64,000 nucleotides of DNA from Leucobacter sp. wl10 (lineage in GTDB: Bacteria > Actinomycetota > Actinomycetes > Actinomycetales > Microbacteriaceae). The notes below the pieces were generated by a model. That model was not told the DNA's origin, did no database searches, and was given only the letters and a program-made list of their open reading frames with translations. The stretch spans positions 1 to 64,000 of the forward strand of contig NZ_KZ983995.1 of NCBI RefSeq assembly GCF_003569785.1, in the 5' to 3' direction. Shown here one piece after another: positions 44,861 through 52,340 of the stretch. Numbering within the stretch: position 1 is the first letter of the stretch; the number at the start of each line of letters is the position of its first letter. The position numbers and the translations under genes were made by a program.

Positions 44861-47155
44861 TTAAACGTCGGACAGGGCGCCCGAGAGGGCGTCGAGCAGG
44901 ATCGGCAGCTCGTCGGGGCCGAAGGCGAGCGGCGGTCGCACCTTGAGCACGCTCTCGTCGCGGCCGATCCGCGAGATGAGCACCCCGCGCGCCTTCACGG
45001 CCTCGACGACCCGCTTCGCGAGCCGGGGGGCGGGCGCTCCGTCCACCGCGAAGTCCAGGCCGAGGAACATGCCGGCGCCCTTCGCCGAGCGCACGAAGTC
45101 GTAGCGCTCGGCGAACTCGCGGAACCGCGCGGAGGCCTCGTCTCCGAGGGTCTTCGCCCGCGCCATGAGCCCCCTCTCCTCCATCTCGATCAGCACGGCC
45201 TCGCCGACCGCGGCCGAGACGGGGTTGCCCGCGAAGGTGTTGAAGAACTCGTTGGCCGATCCGAAGGCGTCGAGCACCGTCCCGCTCGTCACGACCGCCG
45301 ACATCGGGTGCCCGTTGCCCATGGGCTTGCCCATGGTCACGAGGTCGGGCCGCATGCCCGCGTACTCGTGCCCCCACATGTGGGTGCCGGTGCGCCCGAA
45401 GCCGCTCTGCACCTCGTCGGCGATGACCATGCCGCCGGCCGCGCGCACGCGGTCGACGATGCCCCGCACGAGTCCCTCGGGCAGGCGGGGCATGCCCTCG
45501 GTCGAGAACAGCGGGTCGAAGAGGCAGGCCGCGACGCCGAAGCCGGCCTCCTGCAGCGACGCGATCGAGGCGTCGAGGTCGGCGAGCGTCTCGGCGAGCA
45601 CCTCGGCCTCGGGGCGCGGGTCGGTGTCGAGATCCGGGATCCGCAGCGTGCGCACGTCGGGGTCGAGCGGCACGGCCGTCTTGAGCCCGGTCGTGAGCCC
45701 GGCGAGCGTGATCGTGGTGCCGTGGTAGCTGTAGTCGGAGACGATCATGCCGGTGCTGCCCGTGAGCTGGCGCGAGATGCGGATGGCGAGCTCGTTGGCC
45801 TCGGAGCCCGAGTTGCCGAAGAGGATGCGGTCGAGGCCGGGCTCGAAGGTGGCGAGCAGCCGCTCGGAGTAGTCGACCACGCGCTCGTTGAGGTACCGGG
45901 TGTGCACGTTGAGCGTGGCCGCCTGCTCGGCGAGCGCCGCGACGACGCGGTCGTTGCAGTGACCCACGTGGGGCACGTTGTTGTAGCCGTCGAGGTAGCG
46001 GTCGCCGTTCGCCTCGGTGAGCCACACGCCCTTGGCCGACACGAACTGGAGCGGTTCGTCGTAGAAGAGCGGCGAGTAGGGGCCGATGGTCGTGTTGCGG
46101 CGCCCGATGAGTTCGGCGTTCGAGGTCATCGCGGTCCTCCCGGGTCGGTGACGGGGCTGCGCGATGAGCTCGCGGGACATGCGGACGACGTTGGGGAGCA
46201 CCGCGGTGGCGTGCCACTCCGCGGTCGGCTCGCCGCGGCGGTCGGCCGCCCAGCCGAGGTAGGTGAGGCCGCGGGCCAGCAGGATCGCCGGGAACACGGC
46301 ACGGTCGGCCTCGTCGAGCGGGCGCACGGCCTCGTACCCGCGGAAGAGCGCGTCGCGGTACTCGGCGTAGCGCGGGTGGGGCGTGTAGAAATAGAGCGCG
46401 GTGGCGAGGTCGAAGAGGTGCCAGCCCGCCGCGAAGTCGTCGAAGTCGATGAGCACGAGGCCGTTCGGGGTGCGCAGCACGTTCTCGGGGGTGAGGTCGG
46501 CGTGGATGGGGCCGAAGCGGTGCGCGGGGGATCCGTAGGCGCCGAGCGCCTCCCGGATGCGCGCGATCGCGGCGGCGACGGCCTCGCGCTCGTCGCCCGC
46601 GAGCTCCGCGATGCGCAGCGGATCGCCCCACGCGGGCTCCTCGCCGACGAGGCCGTCGAGGTCCCAGTCGTCGCGCGGCACCGCCATGGCGTAGCCCGAG
46701 CGCTCGGTGGCGTCGTGCACCTGAGCCGTGAGCCGGCCCAGCTCGGCGAAGTCGCCGGGGTCGAGCTCGGCGGTGCCGTCGACGCCGGTGCGCTCGTCGC
46801 CGAAGTTGCCGTGGTTGGTGATGAGGTGCTGCAGGTCGGCCTGGTGCGCGCCGGCCGGGTGCTCCGCGCCGACCACGCAGAAGCCGCGGCCGTCGCCCGC
46901 GGTCACGAAGCGGGGAACGGAGACGCCCTCTCCGTGCAGGGCCCGCACGAAATCGAGTTCGCACGCCAGCTCCTCGTCGCTGTGGTAGCCCCGGCGGTGC
47001 ACGCGCAGCACGTAGTCCGTGCCCCCGTTGCTCAGGGAGAACACGAAGTTCTCGCGCTGCTTCAGCAGCGTCAGCCCGGTGCCGGGGTCGAGGCCGTACT
47101 CGGCGAGCGCCTCGCGGGCCAGCTCGGTTGCCGCGGCGAGATCGACGGTGACCAT
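44861..47155 (-). CDS. Kinase-aminotransferase fusion (APH + class III PLP enzyme)
   Basis: 764-residue fusion. Residues 1-340: aminoglycoside-phosphotransferase-like kinase with HADLTPEN (His218) and IDFDD. Residues 343-764: class III PLP enzyme with DEVQSGFGRTG and PLP Lys610 in MGKPMGNG. Related fusions pair a kinase with a phospho-lyase that acts on phosphorylated amino alcohols (AGXT2L-like); this is the favoured role but is inference. GGGAGG stands before an internal ATG at 46129 that begins the second half exactly, so a separate aminotransferase may also be made. AAAGGACG precedes the first ATG. Confidence 0.85.
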   Translation of the reverse strand: MVTVDLAAATELAREALAEYGLDPGTGLTLLKQRENFVFSLSNGGTDYVLRVHRRGYHSDEELACELDFVRALHGEGVSVPRFVTAGDGRGFCVVGAEHPAGAHQADLQHLITNHGNFGDERTGVDGTAELDPGDFAELGRLTAQVHDATERSGYAMAVPRDDWDLDGLVGEEPAWGDPLRIAELAGDEREAVAAAIARIREALGAYGSPAHRFGPIHADLTPENVLRTPNGLVLIDFDDFAAGWHLFDLATALYFYTPHPRYAEYRDALFRGYEAVRPLDEADRAVFPAILLARGLTYLGWAADRRGEPTAEWHATAVLPNVVRMSRELIAQPRHRPGRTAMTSNAELIGRRNTTIGPYSPLFYDEPLQFVSAKGVWLTEANGDRYLDGYNNVPHVGHCNDRVVAALAEQAATLNVHTRYLNERVVDYSERLLATFEPGLDRILFGNSGSEANELAIRISRQLTGSTGMIVSDYSYHGTTITLAGLTTGLKTAVPLDPDVRTLRIPDLDTDPRPEAEVLAETLADLDASIASLQEAGFGVAACLFDPLFSTEGMPRLPEGLVRGIVDRVRAAGGMVIADEVQSGFGRTGTHMWGHEYAGMRPDLVTMGKPMGNGHPMSAVVTSGTVLDAFGSANEFFNTFAGNPVSAAVGEAVLIEMEERGLMARAKTLGDEASARFREFAERYDFVRSAKGAGMFLGLDFAVDGAPAPRLAKRVVEAVKARGVLISRIGRDESVLKVRPPLAFGPDELPILLDALSGALSDV

Positions 47156-47204
47156 GAACGTCCTTTCGGGAGTCTCGCGGGATCGCCGGGATCCCGGCAG
47201 AAAA

Positions 47205-47221
47205 CTATACTCAGAGTATAG
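47205..47221. promoter_or_regulatory. 17-bp palindrome upstream of the kinase-aminotransferase gene
   Basis: CTATACTCAGAGTATAG, two perfect 8-base arms around one base, flanked by A-rich sequence, 50 bases before the start codon. Probable operator; the regulator is not identified. Confidence 0.6.
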
Positions 47222-48076
47222 AAATATGGCTCGCGATGCACAAGCGCTGGACTTGGCTCGGTTTAGAGGTCCGGGAGGGGCTGCGCTTGCCTCACGTGGG
47301 GATGTCCGCGTAGGGGGCCGGGTGGGTAAGGGTGTGATGCTTGATGTGTTGGTCGTGGTGGCGGGCTGGGCTCGCTTGCGTTCCCGCCGGGGGGCCATGC
47401 TGTTCCCGAGACGCCATGCTATTCACGTGATTTTCGTGGCGTCTCGGGAGGATCATGGTGTTCCGGCGCGTTCGGCCCTTGGCGGGGCGGTACGCGACCG
47501 CTGCGTTTGATCGAGGTCTCCAGGCCGTTCCGGCCGGGGGCACCGGTTCGAGCGGGCCGTTAGGGGTTTGGGGTTGTGCGAGGTAGTCGGCGTGGTCGCG
47601 GCGCCCGCTGATGGCGTTGTCGCACCGCACCGGCGCATCCGGGGTGGGGCGTCGGGGTGGCCGGGTCGAGGGCGGGCGGTGTCATCGGGGTCCAGAGGTC
47701 GATCAGTATGAAGGCGACGGGTCCCTTCCAGTCCGCGCAGGGTCCCGGCTTCCAGGCCTTTGCGGGCGCTGAGTGTGCGGCAGAGCAGATGGTGCGGCGC
47801 GGCCTTTGCTGGGTCGAGCGCGACCAGTTTGTCGGCGACCCGGCCCCGGCCCCGGCGCCGGGTGCCGGGCGCGCATCGGCCTCCCGGCCAGTGGCACGGC
47901 GTTGCGCATGGGCTGCGTTCGGCTCCGCGCATGCACTTCCGCCACAACGGCCTCCGCGCGCGCGTCCGCGAGCGATGGTGCGAGCCTCGCCATCGCTCCA
48001 GGAGACACCCCGCCTCAAAACCACACCCCGGCGCCGGATCGCGGACCCGGGAGAGCCGGCCGCGGCCGACGTTCTC
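47222..48076. other. Long stretch without a convincing gene
   Basis: About 850 bases between the kinase-aminotransferase and a TetR gene. Several frames are open but none shows a recognisable domain, a good start site or a normal residue mix. A minus-strand segment near 47540-47640 reads RCDNAISGRRDHADYL, which looks protein-like and could be a decayed gene. It contains the palindromic element at 47393. Confidence 0.5.
47393..47467. repeat. Interspersed palindromic element, copy 2
   Basis: Inner arms CCGAGACGCCA and TGGCGTCTCGG are perfect; the right half (TCGTGGCGTCTCGGGAGGATC, shortened here to its core CTCGGGAG) aligns base for base with copy 1 at 16421-16502. It aligns in either orientation, as expected for a palindrome. 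Confidence 0.6.
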
Positions 48077-48082
48077 TAGGAT
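48077..48082 (+). promoter_or_regulatory. -10 element TAGGAT upstream of the TetR gene
   Basis: TAGGAT followed by six bases and GTG at 48089: a leaderless layout like those at 5711 and 7899. The six bases include GGAGG, so a leadered start at GTG 48095 is also possible. Confidence 0.4.
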
Positions 48083-48088
48083 GGAGGG

Positions 48089-48700
48089 GTGGACGTGGAC
48101 ACTGATGAGCGGCCGACGAGCCTGCGCGAGCGACGGCAGCAGCGCACGAGGCGCGAGCTCGTCGACGCGGTGCTCGCCGTCGTGGCGAGCGCGGGGCTCG
48201 CGGAGACCACGATCGATCGCATCTCGGCGGAGTCCGGTATCTCGCGGGGCACCGTCTACGCGCACTTCCCGGGCGGTCGCGACGAGCTGCTGCGGGCGGC
48301 CTACGCGCGCCTGGGGCGGCAGCTCGTCGGGCGCACTCGCGAGGCGGTGCTCGCCGCGGGCGACTGGCGCGGTCGCATCGTGGCCCACGCCCGCGCCATG
48401 TTCGACCTGGCCGGCGACCCGCGCATCGGGCACTTCTACAACGTCTCCGGCCCCACGCTCATCGTCGACGGGGCCGAGCGCGGCATCGGCTCGGGTGCGA
48501 GCGTCGTGTCGATCCGCGAAGCGCTGGAGCGGGCGCGGGAGGCGGGCGAGGTCGACCCCGGGGTCGATGCCGAGGCCGCTGCGGTGCTGCTCGTCGGCGC
48601 GCTGCGCGAGGCGGCGATCGGCGTGGCGGCCGGCACGATGGATCCGCGCCGCGCGTACGTCTCGTTCGCCCGGCTCGTCGAGGGCTTCGCCGCGCGGTAG
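48089..48700 (+). CDS. TetR family regulator
   Basis: 203-residue regulator: N-terminal HTH at about 20-65 (TTIDRISAESGISRGTVYAHF) and an unassigned C-terminal ligand domain. Two GTG starts are possible (48089 leaderless, 48095 with GGAGGGG five bases upstream). It converges with another TetR gene and its target is not obvious; the palindrome at 47205 is one candidate. Confidence 0.82.
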   Translation: MDVDTDERPTSLRERRQQRTRRELVDAVLAVVASAGLAETTIDRISAESGISRGTVYAHFPGGRDELLRAAYARLGRQLVGRTREAVLAAGDWRGRIVAHARAMFDLAGDPRIGHFYNVSGPTLIVDGAERGIGSGASVVSIREALERAREAGEVDPGVDAEAAAVLLVGALREAAIGVAAGTMDPRRAYVSFARLVEGFAAR

Positions 48701-48712
48701 CCCCGCCGCGCC

Positions 48713-49282
48713 CTACAGGGTGGCGAGCAGGGCGTCGACCGCCGCGCGGGCGAGCGAGGTGTGCCGGGTGTCGGGGTCGAAGTCGCCGATGAAGGCGTTG
48801 CCCAGGGCGGCGGCGAGCAGCCCCTGAGCGGCGACCTCGCGCGCGGCGGGATCGGCCGCCGGCTTCGCGGCCGCGATGAAACCGCTCAGCCGGTCCAGAG
48901 TGGCGGAATGGGCGGCCCTGAGGGTCGCGGCGATCTCCGCGTCTGTCCGCGCGAGCTCGACGAAGGCGAGCACGATGGCGTTCTCGGCGCTCGAGCTCGC
49001 GAACTCCTCGCCGAGGAGGTAGTCGAGCGCGCCGTCGAGGTCGTCGACGGTGTTCGGCAGGATCGCGGGGGCGCCGCTCTCGTCGGCGTAGAAGGCGCGC
49101 GCGGCGTCGAGCAGCAGGCGATCGCGGTTGCCCGCGAAGTGGCGCACGTGTCCGCGCGACATGCCTGCCGCGTCGGCGATGCGATCCAGCGTCGTGCCGC
49201 TGATGCCGCGCTCCGAGATCGTCTGCAGTGTGGCCTCGATGATCTGCTCGCGGCGCTCGCCGGCCACCGATGGACGTGCCAT
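48713..49282 (-). CDS. TetR family repressor of the CocE-type hydrolase operon
   Basis: 189-residue regulator with HTH (TTLDRIADAAGMSRGHVRHF, about 30-50) and a TetR_C-like domain. It diverges from the hydrolase at 49500; the inverted repeat at 49402-49428 lies in the shared gap and is the likely operator. Ligand unknown. Confidence 0.84.
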   Translation of the reverse strand: MARPSVAGERREQIIEATLQTISERGISGTTLDRIADAAGMSRGHVRHFAGNRDRLLLDAARAFYADESGAPAILPNTVDDLDGALDYLLGEEFASSSAENAIVLAFVELARTDAEIAATLRAAHSATLDRLSGFIAAAKPAADPAAREVAAQGLLAAALGNAFIGDFDPDTRHTSLARAAVDALLATL

Positions 49283-49401
49283 GCCTGCTCCTGTCCTGTC
49301 GCTGTTCCGCCGTTCGCGGGTCCTGCCTCTGCCAGCCTAGATCCCCGCTCCCCGTCACCGTCCGCGCGCGGCGTCCGAGTCGGGTCGGCGGGTTCCATAA
49401 T

Positions 49402-49428
49402 ATTTAGTCTAGTCGGACTTGACTAAAT
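49402..49428. promoter_or_regulatory. Inverted repeat ATTTAGTC-N11-GACTAAAT
   Basis: Perfect 8-base arms with an 11-base spacer; an inner TAGTC-N6-GACTA pair is nested within it. Between the divergent TetR and CocE-type hydrolase genes. Confidence 0.65.
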
Positions 49429-49499
49429 AGGGTCTCGCGGCTTAGCGTATTCACGTCCGGTCGACCGCGGCCGGAGGATCCCGCACACGAAGGAGTGAC

Positions 49500-51173
49500 A
49501 TGCCGCAGACCCTGCACCTGGCCCCCGCGCCGGTGAGCCCGCTCGCTCGGGAGGAGCGCGTGCGCACGCGCGACGGCGTGCACCTCGCCACCGACGTCTA
49601 CCTGCCGGTCGCCGCGAGCGGCGTGCGCGACGAGAGCCCGGGCGACACGATCCTCATCCGCCTGCCCTATGACAAGAGCGGCGCCTACACCTTCATCCCG
49701 CTCGTCGCCGAGTACTTCGCGGCGCGCGGCTACCGCGTCGTGGCGCAGGACGTGCGCGGCAAGTTCCGCTCGGAGGGCGAGGCGCTGCTCTTCGTGCACG
49801 AGGTGCGCGACGGCGAGGACACCCTCGACTGGATCGTCGCCCAGCCGTGGTCGAACGGCCGCGTGGCCATGTGGGGCGACAGCTACTACGGCTACACGCA
49901 GTGGGCCGCGGCCGCGAGCGGGCATCCCGCGCTCAGGGCGATCGCGCCCCGCGTCACCGGCACGGCGCTGGGGGAGCCGGTGCACCGGGATCCGGCGGAC
50001 CGCACGCGCCGGGTCGAGATGGGCATCACGAACATGTACCCCCTCACGCACTTCTTCGGCAGCGACACCTACCTGTGGGAGCCCGACTGGACGCGGCGCG
50101 ACTTCGCCGCGCAGGCGGAGGCGTTCATGGCCGCGCGCGGCCGACGCTCCGTCTCCTACGACCAGTGGGTTCCGCACCCCGTGACGCTGCGCCGCTTTCC
50201 CCAGGGCAGCCCGTTCGCCGGGCGCTCGGTGCCGGTGCTGCACACCATCGGGTGGTGGGACAACTGCGCCCCGCTCTCCTGGGCCGATGTCGCCGAGATC
50301 GCGCGGCACCCGCACTGGGACGCGCATCACCACCTGCGCATCGAATCGATCGATCACGAGAACCACGCGCTGCTCGAGCCCGCCGAGGACCGGGTGGAGG
50401 ACCGCAGCGAGGCCCAGGTGCGCGAGGCGCTGCCCGCCTACCTCGACCCGGCGCTGGAGTTCTTCGAGGTGTTCGTGCGCGGCAACGGCCGCCCCGCAGA
50501 TATCCCGCGGGTCGCCTGGAATCTCGCCGGCACCGAGGGGTTCCGCGCGGAGGCCGCCTGGCCGCCCGCGGGAGTGCGCGTCGAGACGCGTTTCGCGACG
50601 GCCGATGGCGGGCTCGTCGCGGAGCGGCCGGTCGAGGCGGGCGAGCTGAGCTGGGTGCACGATCCCGAAGATCTCGTTCCCTCGAGCGTGCCCGACGCGT
50701 TCTCGTATCTGCTGCACCTGCCCGACGAGGCGCCGATCGGCGATCGCGACGACGTGCTCGTGTTCACCTCGCCCGAGCAGCCGCACGACGTCGACCTCGC
50801 CGGCCCGGTCGCCGCGCGCGTGCGGGTGCGGTCGACGGGCCCGGTCATGGACTGCTTCGTGCGGCTGCTCGACCTCGCACCCGACGGTTCGGCGCTGCGC
50901 ATCGCGCGCGGCCAGCTGCAGCTGCGAGACGCCGCCGAGGGCGGCGCGCTCGAGATCGACCTCGGGCAGGTGGGCTACCGGCTGCGGGCGGGCCACCGCC
51001 TGCGCGCGCACGTGTCGAGCAGCGACTACCCCGAGTTCCTGCCGCAACCGGGCACCGGGGGCGACCCCTGGACGGAAGGAGACGCCGTGGAGGCCAACAC
51101 GCAGCACCTCGCGGTCGGAGGCCCCGAGGCGTTCGCGATCGAGATCCCGGTGCTGGCGGGTGAGCTCGCGTGA
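49500..51173 (+). CDS. CocE/NonD family hydrolase (X-Pro dipeptidyl-peptidase fold)
   Basis: 557-residue serine hydrolase. The alpha/beta domain holds the nucleophile Ser128 in WGDSYYG and a likely His in IDHENHAL; the C-terminal third is a jelly-roll domain (RVRVRSTGPVMDC, HRLRAHVSSSDYP). Relatives cleave cocaine, other esters or N-acyl bonds. GAAGGAG precedes the ATG. The stop overlaps the DUF3237 start (GTGA). Confidence 0.9.
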   Translation: MPQTLHLAPAPVSPLAREERVRTRDGVHLATDVYLPVAASGVRDESPGDTILIRLPYDKSGAYTFIPLVAEYFAARGYRVVAQDVRGKFRSEGEALLFVHEVRDGEDTLDWIVAQPWSNGRVAMWGDSYYGYTQWAAAASGHPALRAIAPRVTGTALGEPVHRDPADRTRRVEMGITNMYPLTHFFGSDTYLWEPDWTRRDFAAQAEAFMAARGRRSVSYDQWVPHPVTLRRFPQGSPFAGRSVPVLHTIGWWDNCAPLSWADVAEIARHPHWDAHHHLRIESIDHENHALLEPAEDRVEDRSEAQVREALPAYLDPALEFFEVFVRGNGRPADIPRVAWNLAGTEGFRAEAAWPPAGVRVETRFATADGGLVAERPVEAGELSWVHDPEDLVPSSVPDAFSYLLHLPDEAPIGDRDDVLVFTSPEQPHDVDLAGPVAARVRVRSTGPVMDCFVRLLDLAPDGSALRIARGQLQLRDAAEGGALEIDLGQVGYRLRAGHRLRAHVSSSDYPEFLPQPGTGGDPWTEGDAVEANTQHLAVGGPEAFAIEIPVLAGELA

Positions 51174-51634
51174 CCGCCGATCCGCGGCTGGAGTTCGCCT
51201 TCGAGATCCGCGTGGACTGCGACCCCGACATCCACATCGGCCGCGGCCCGGACGAGGTGCTCACGCTCACGCCCATCACGGGCGGCGTCGTGGCCGGCCC
51301 GCTGCTGAGCGGCGAGGTGCTCCCGGGCGGCGGGGACTGGGCGGTGGAGCGCTCGGGAACGGCGCAGCTCGAGGCGCGCTACGCGATCCGCGCGGAGGAC
51401 GGTGCCGTGATCGAGGTGCTCAACCGCGGCTACTTCCGGGCGTCGGCCGAGGCGCTGGCCCGCATGGAGCGCGGAGAGGACGTGGCCGAGGACGACCCGG
51501 GGGTGTACTTCCGCACCGCCCCCGTGTTCCAGACCGACGCCCCCGCTCACCGCTGGCTCGCCGAGCACCAGTTCCTCGGGCTCGCGCGCGACGAGGACGG
51601 TCGGGTGTGCATCCGAGTGTTCGTGGTGCGGTGA
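51170..51634 (+). CDS. DUF3237 protein, copy 1
   Basis: 154-residue cytosolic protein of the UPF0311/DUF3237 family: TPITGGVVAGP, then GEVLPGGGDW and LEARYAIRAEDGA. Structures of relatives are beta barrels; biochemical role is not settled. It starts by GTGA overlap with the hydrolase gene, so the two are made together. Copies 2 and 3 (57538, 61157) are coupled to other genes in the same way. Confidence 0.85.
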   Translation: MTADPRLEFAFEIRVDCDPDIHIGRGPDEVLTLTPITGGVVAGPLLSGEVLPGGGDWAVERSGTAQLEARYAIRAEDGAVIEVLNRGYFRASAEALARMERGEDVAEDDPGVYFRTAPVFQTDAPAHRWLAEHQFLGLARDEDGRVCIRVFVVR

Positions 51635-51642
51635 TGGCGGGC

Positions 51643-52221
51643 TCAGTGCGTGCGGCGCGGCAGCGCGCGGAGCGCCGCCAGCGCGACCTCGCGCGTACGC
51701 AGCGGCGTCCAGTACGCCGCGTCCTCGGCGCTCGCGAAGTAGGCGCCTCGCAGCAGCAGATAGCCGAGGTCGGTCGCGAGGTCGGCATCGGCGAAGCCCG
51801 CCTCGCCGGCGGCCTGCCGCAGCACGGCGCGGTAGGCCTCGGACTCGCGGTGCAGGGACTCGCTCAGGGCGGGTTCGGCCTGGGCGTTGGCGACGATCTC
51901 GAGGATCAGCGCGCGCAGCACGGGCTCGACCTCGTCGGGATCGGGCTCCCAGGTGACGAGCGCCTCGAAGCGCTGCGACGGGGTCAGCCCCGAGGCGGAG
52001 GACTCGTACTCGTCGCGCCAGCGGGCGCTCGCGCGATCGAGCACATTGAGGATGAGCGCGGAGCGCGAGGGGAGGTAGTTGGTGACGAGCGTCGTCGACC
52101 CGCCGAGCTCTCGGGCCACCGCGCGGATGGTCACCGCGTTCGCGCCCGAGGCGCGAGCGACGCGGATCGTGGCGTCGGCGATGTCCTGCAGGCGTGCTTC
52201 GCGGTCGATGTCCCTCGGCAT
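51643..52221 (-). CDS. TetR family repressor of the second peptide-type importer
   Basis: 192-residue regulator; HTH at about 30-50 (VTIRAVARELGGSTTLVTNYL) and a BetI-like C-terminal domain. It diverges from the importer at 52341, and two CAACGTTG boxes in the gap overlap the importer promoter. Converges on DUF3237 copy 1 with eight bases between. Confidence 0.84.
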   Translation of the reverse strand: MPRDIDREARLQDIADATIRVARASGANAVTIRAVARELGGSTTLVTNYLPSRSALILNVLDRASARWRDEYESSASGLTPSQRFEALVTWEPDPDEVEPVLRALILEIVANAQAEPALSESLHRESEAYRAVLRQAAGEAGFADADLATDLGYLLLRGAYFASAEDAAYWTPLRTREVALAALRALPRRTH

Positions 52222-52254
52222 ATCGCGAGCCTAGCGGGCCCCGTAATCAAAAAG

Positions 52255-52287
52255 CAACGTTGATGTACAACGTTGTTGCACTAAAAT
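52255..52287 (+). promoter_or_regulatory. Importer promoter overlapped by two CAACGTTG boxes
   Basis: TTGATG at 52260-52265 and TAAAAT at 52282-52287 with 16 bases between form a promoter. The self-complementary octamer CAACGTTG occurs at 52255 and 52268, 13 bp apart, covering the -35 and spacer; TetR binding here would block transcription. Confidence 0.6.
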
Positions 52288-52340
52288 ATCATCAGGACGG
52301 ATCACGGACGATCCGCCCGCATTCCGAAAGGACGAAACCC

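Noticed and set aside
44861..46129. Aminotransferase treated as a separate gene only
   Set aside because: The frame is continuous with the upstream kinase and similar fusions exist; kept as a fusion with a possible internal start.
44585..47221. Plus-strand open frame of 878 codons
   Set aside because: Antisense of the AraC and kinase-aminotransferase genes; no recognisable domain.
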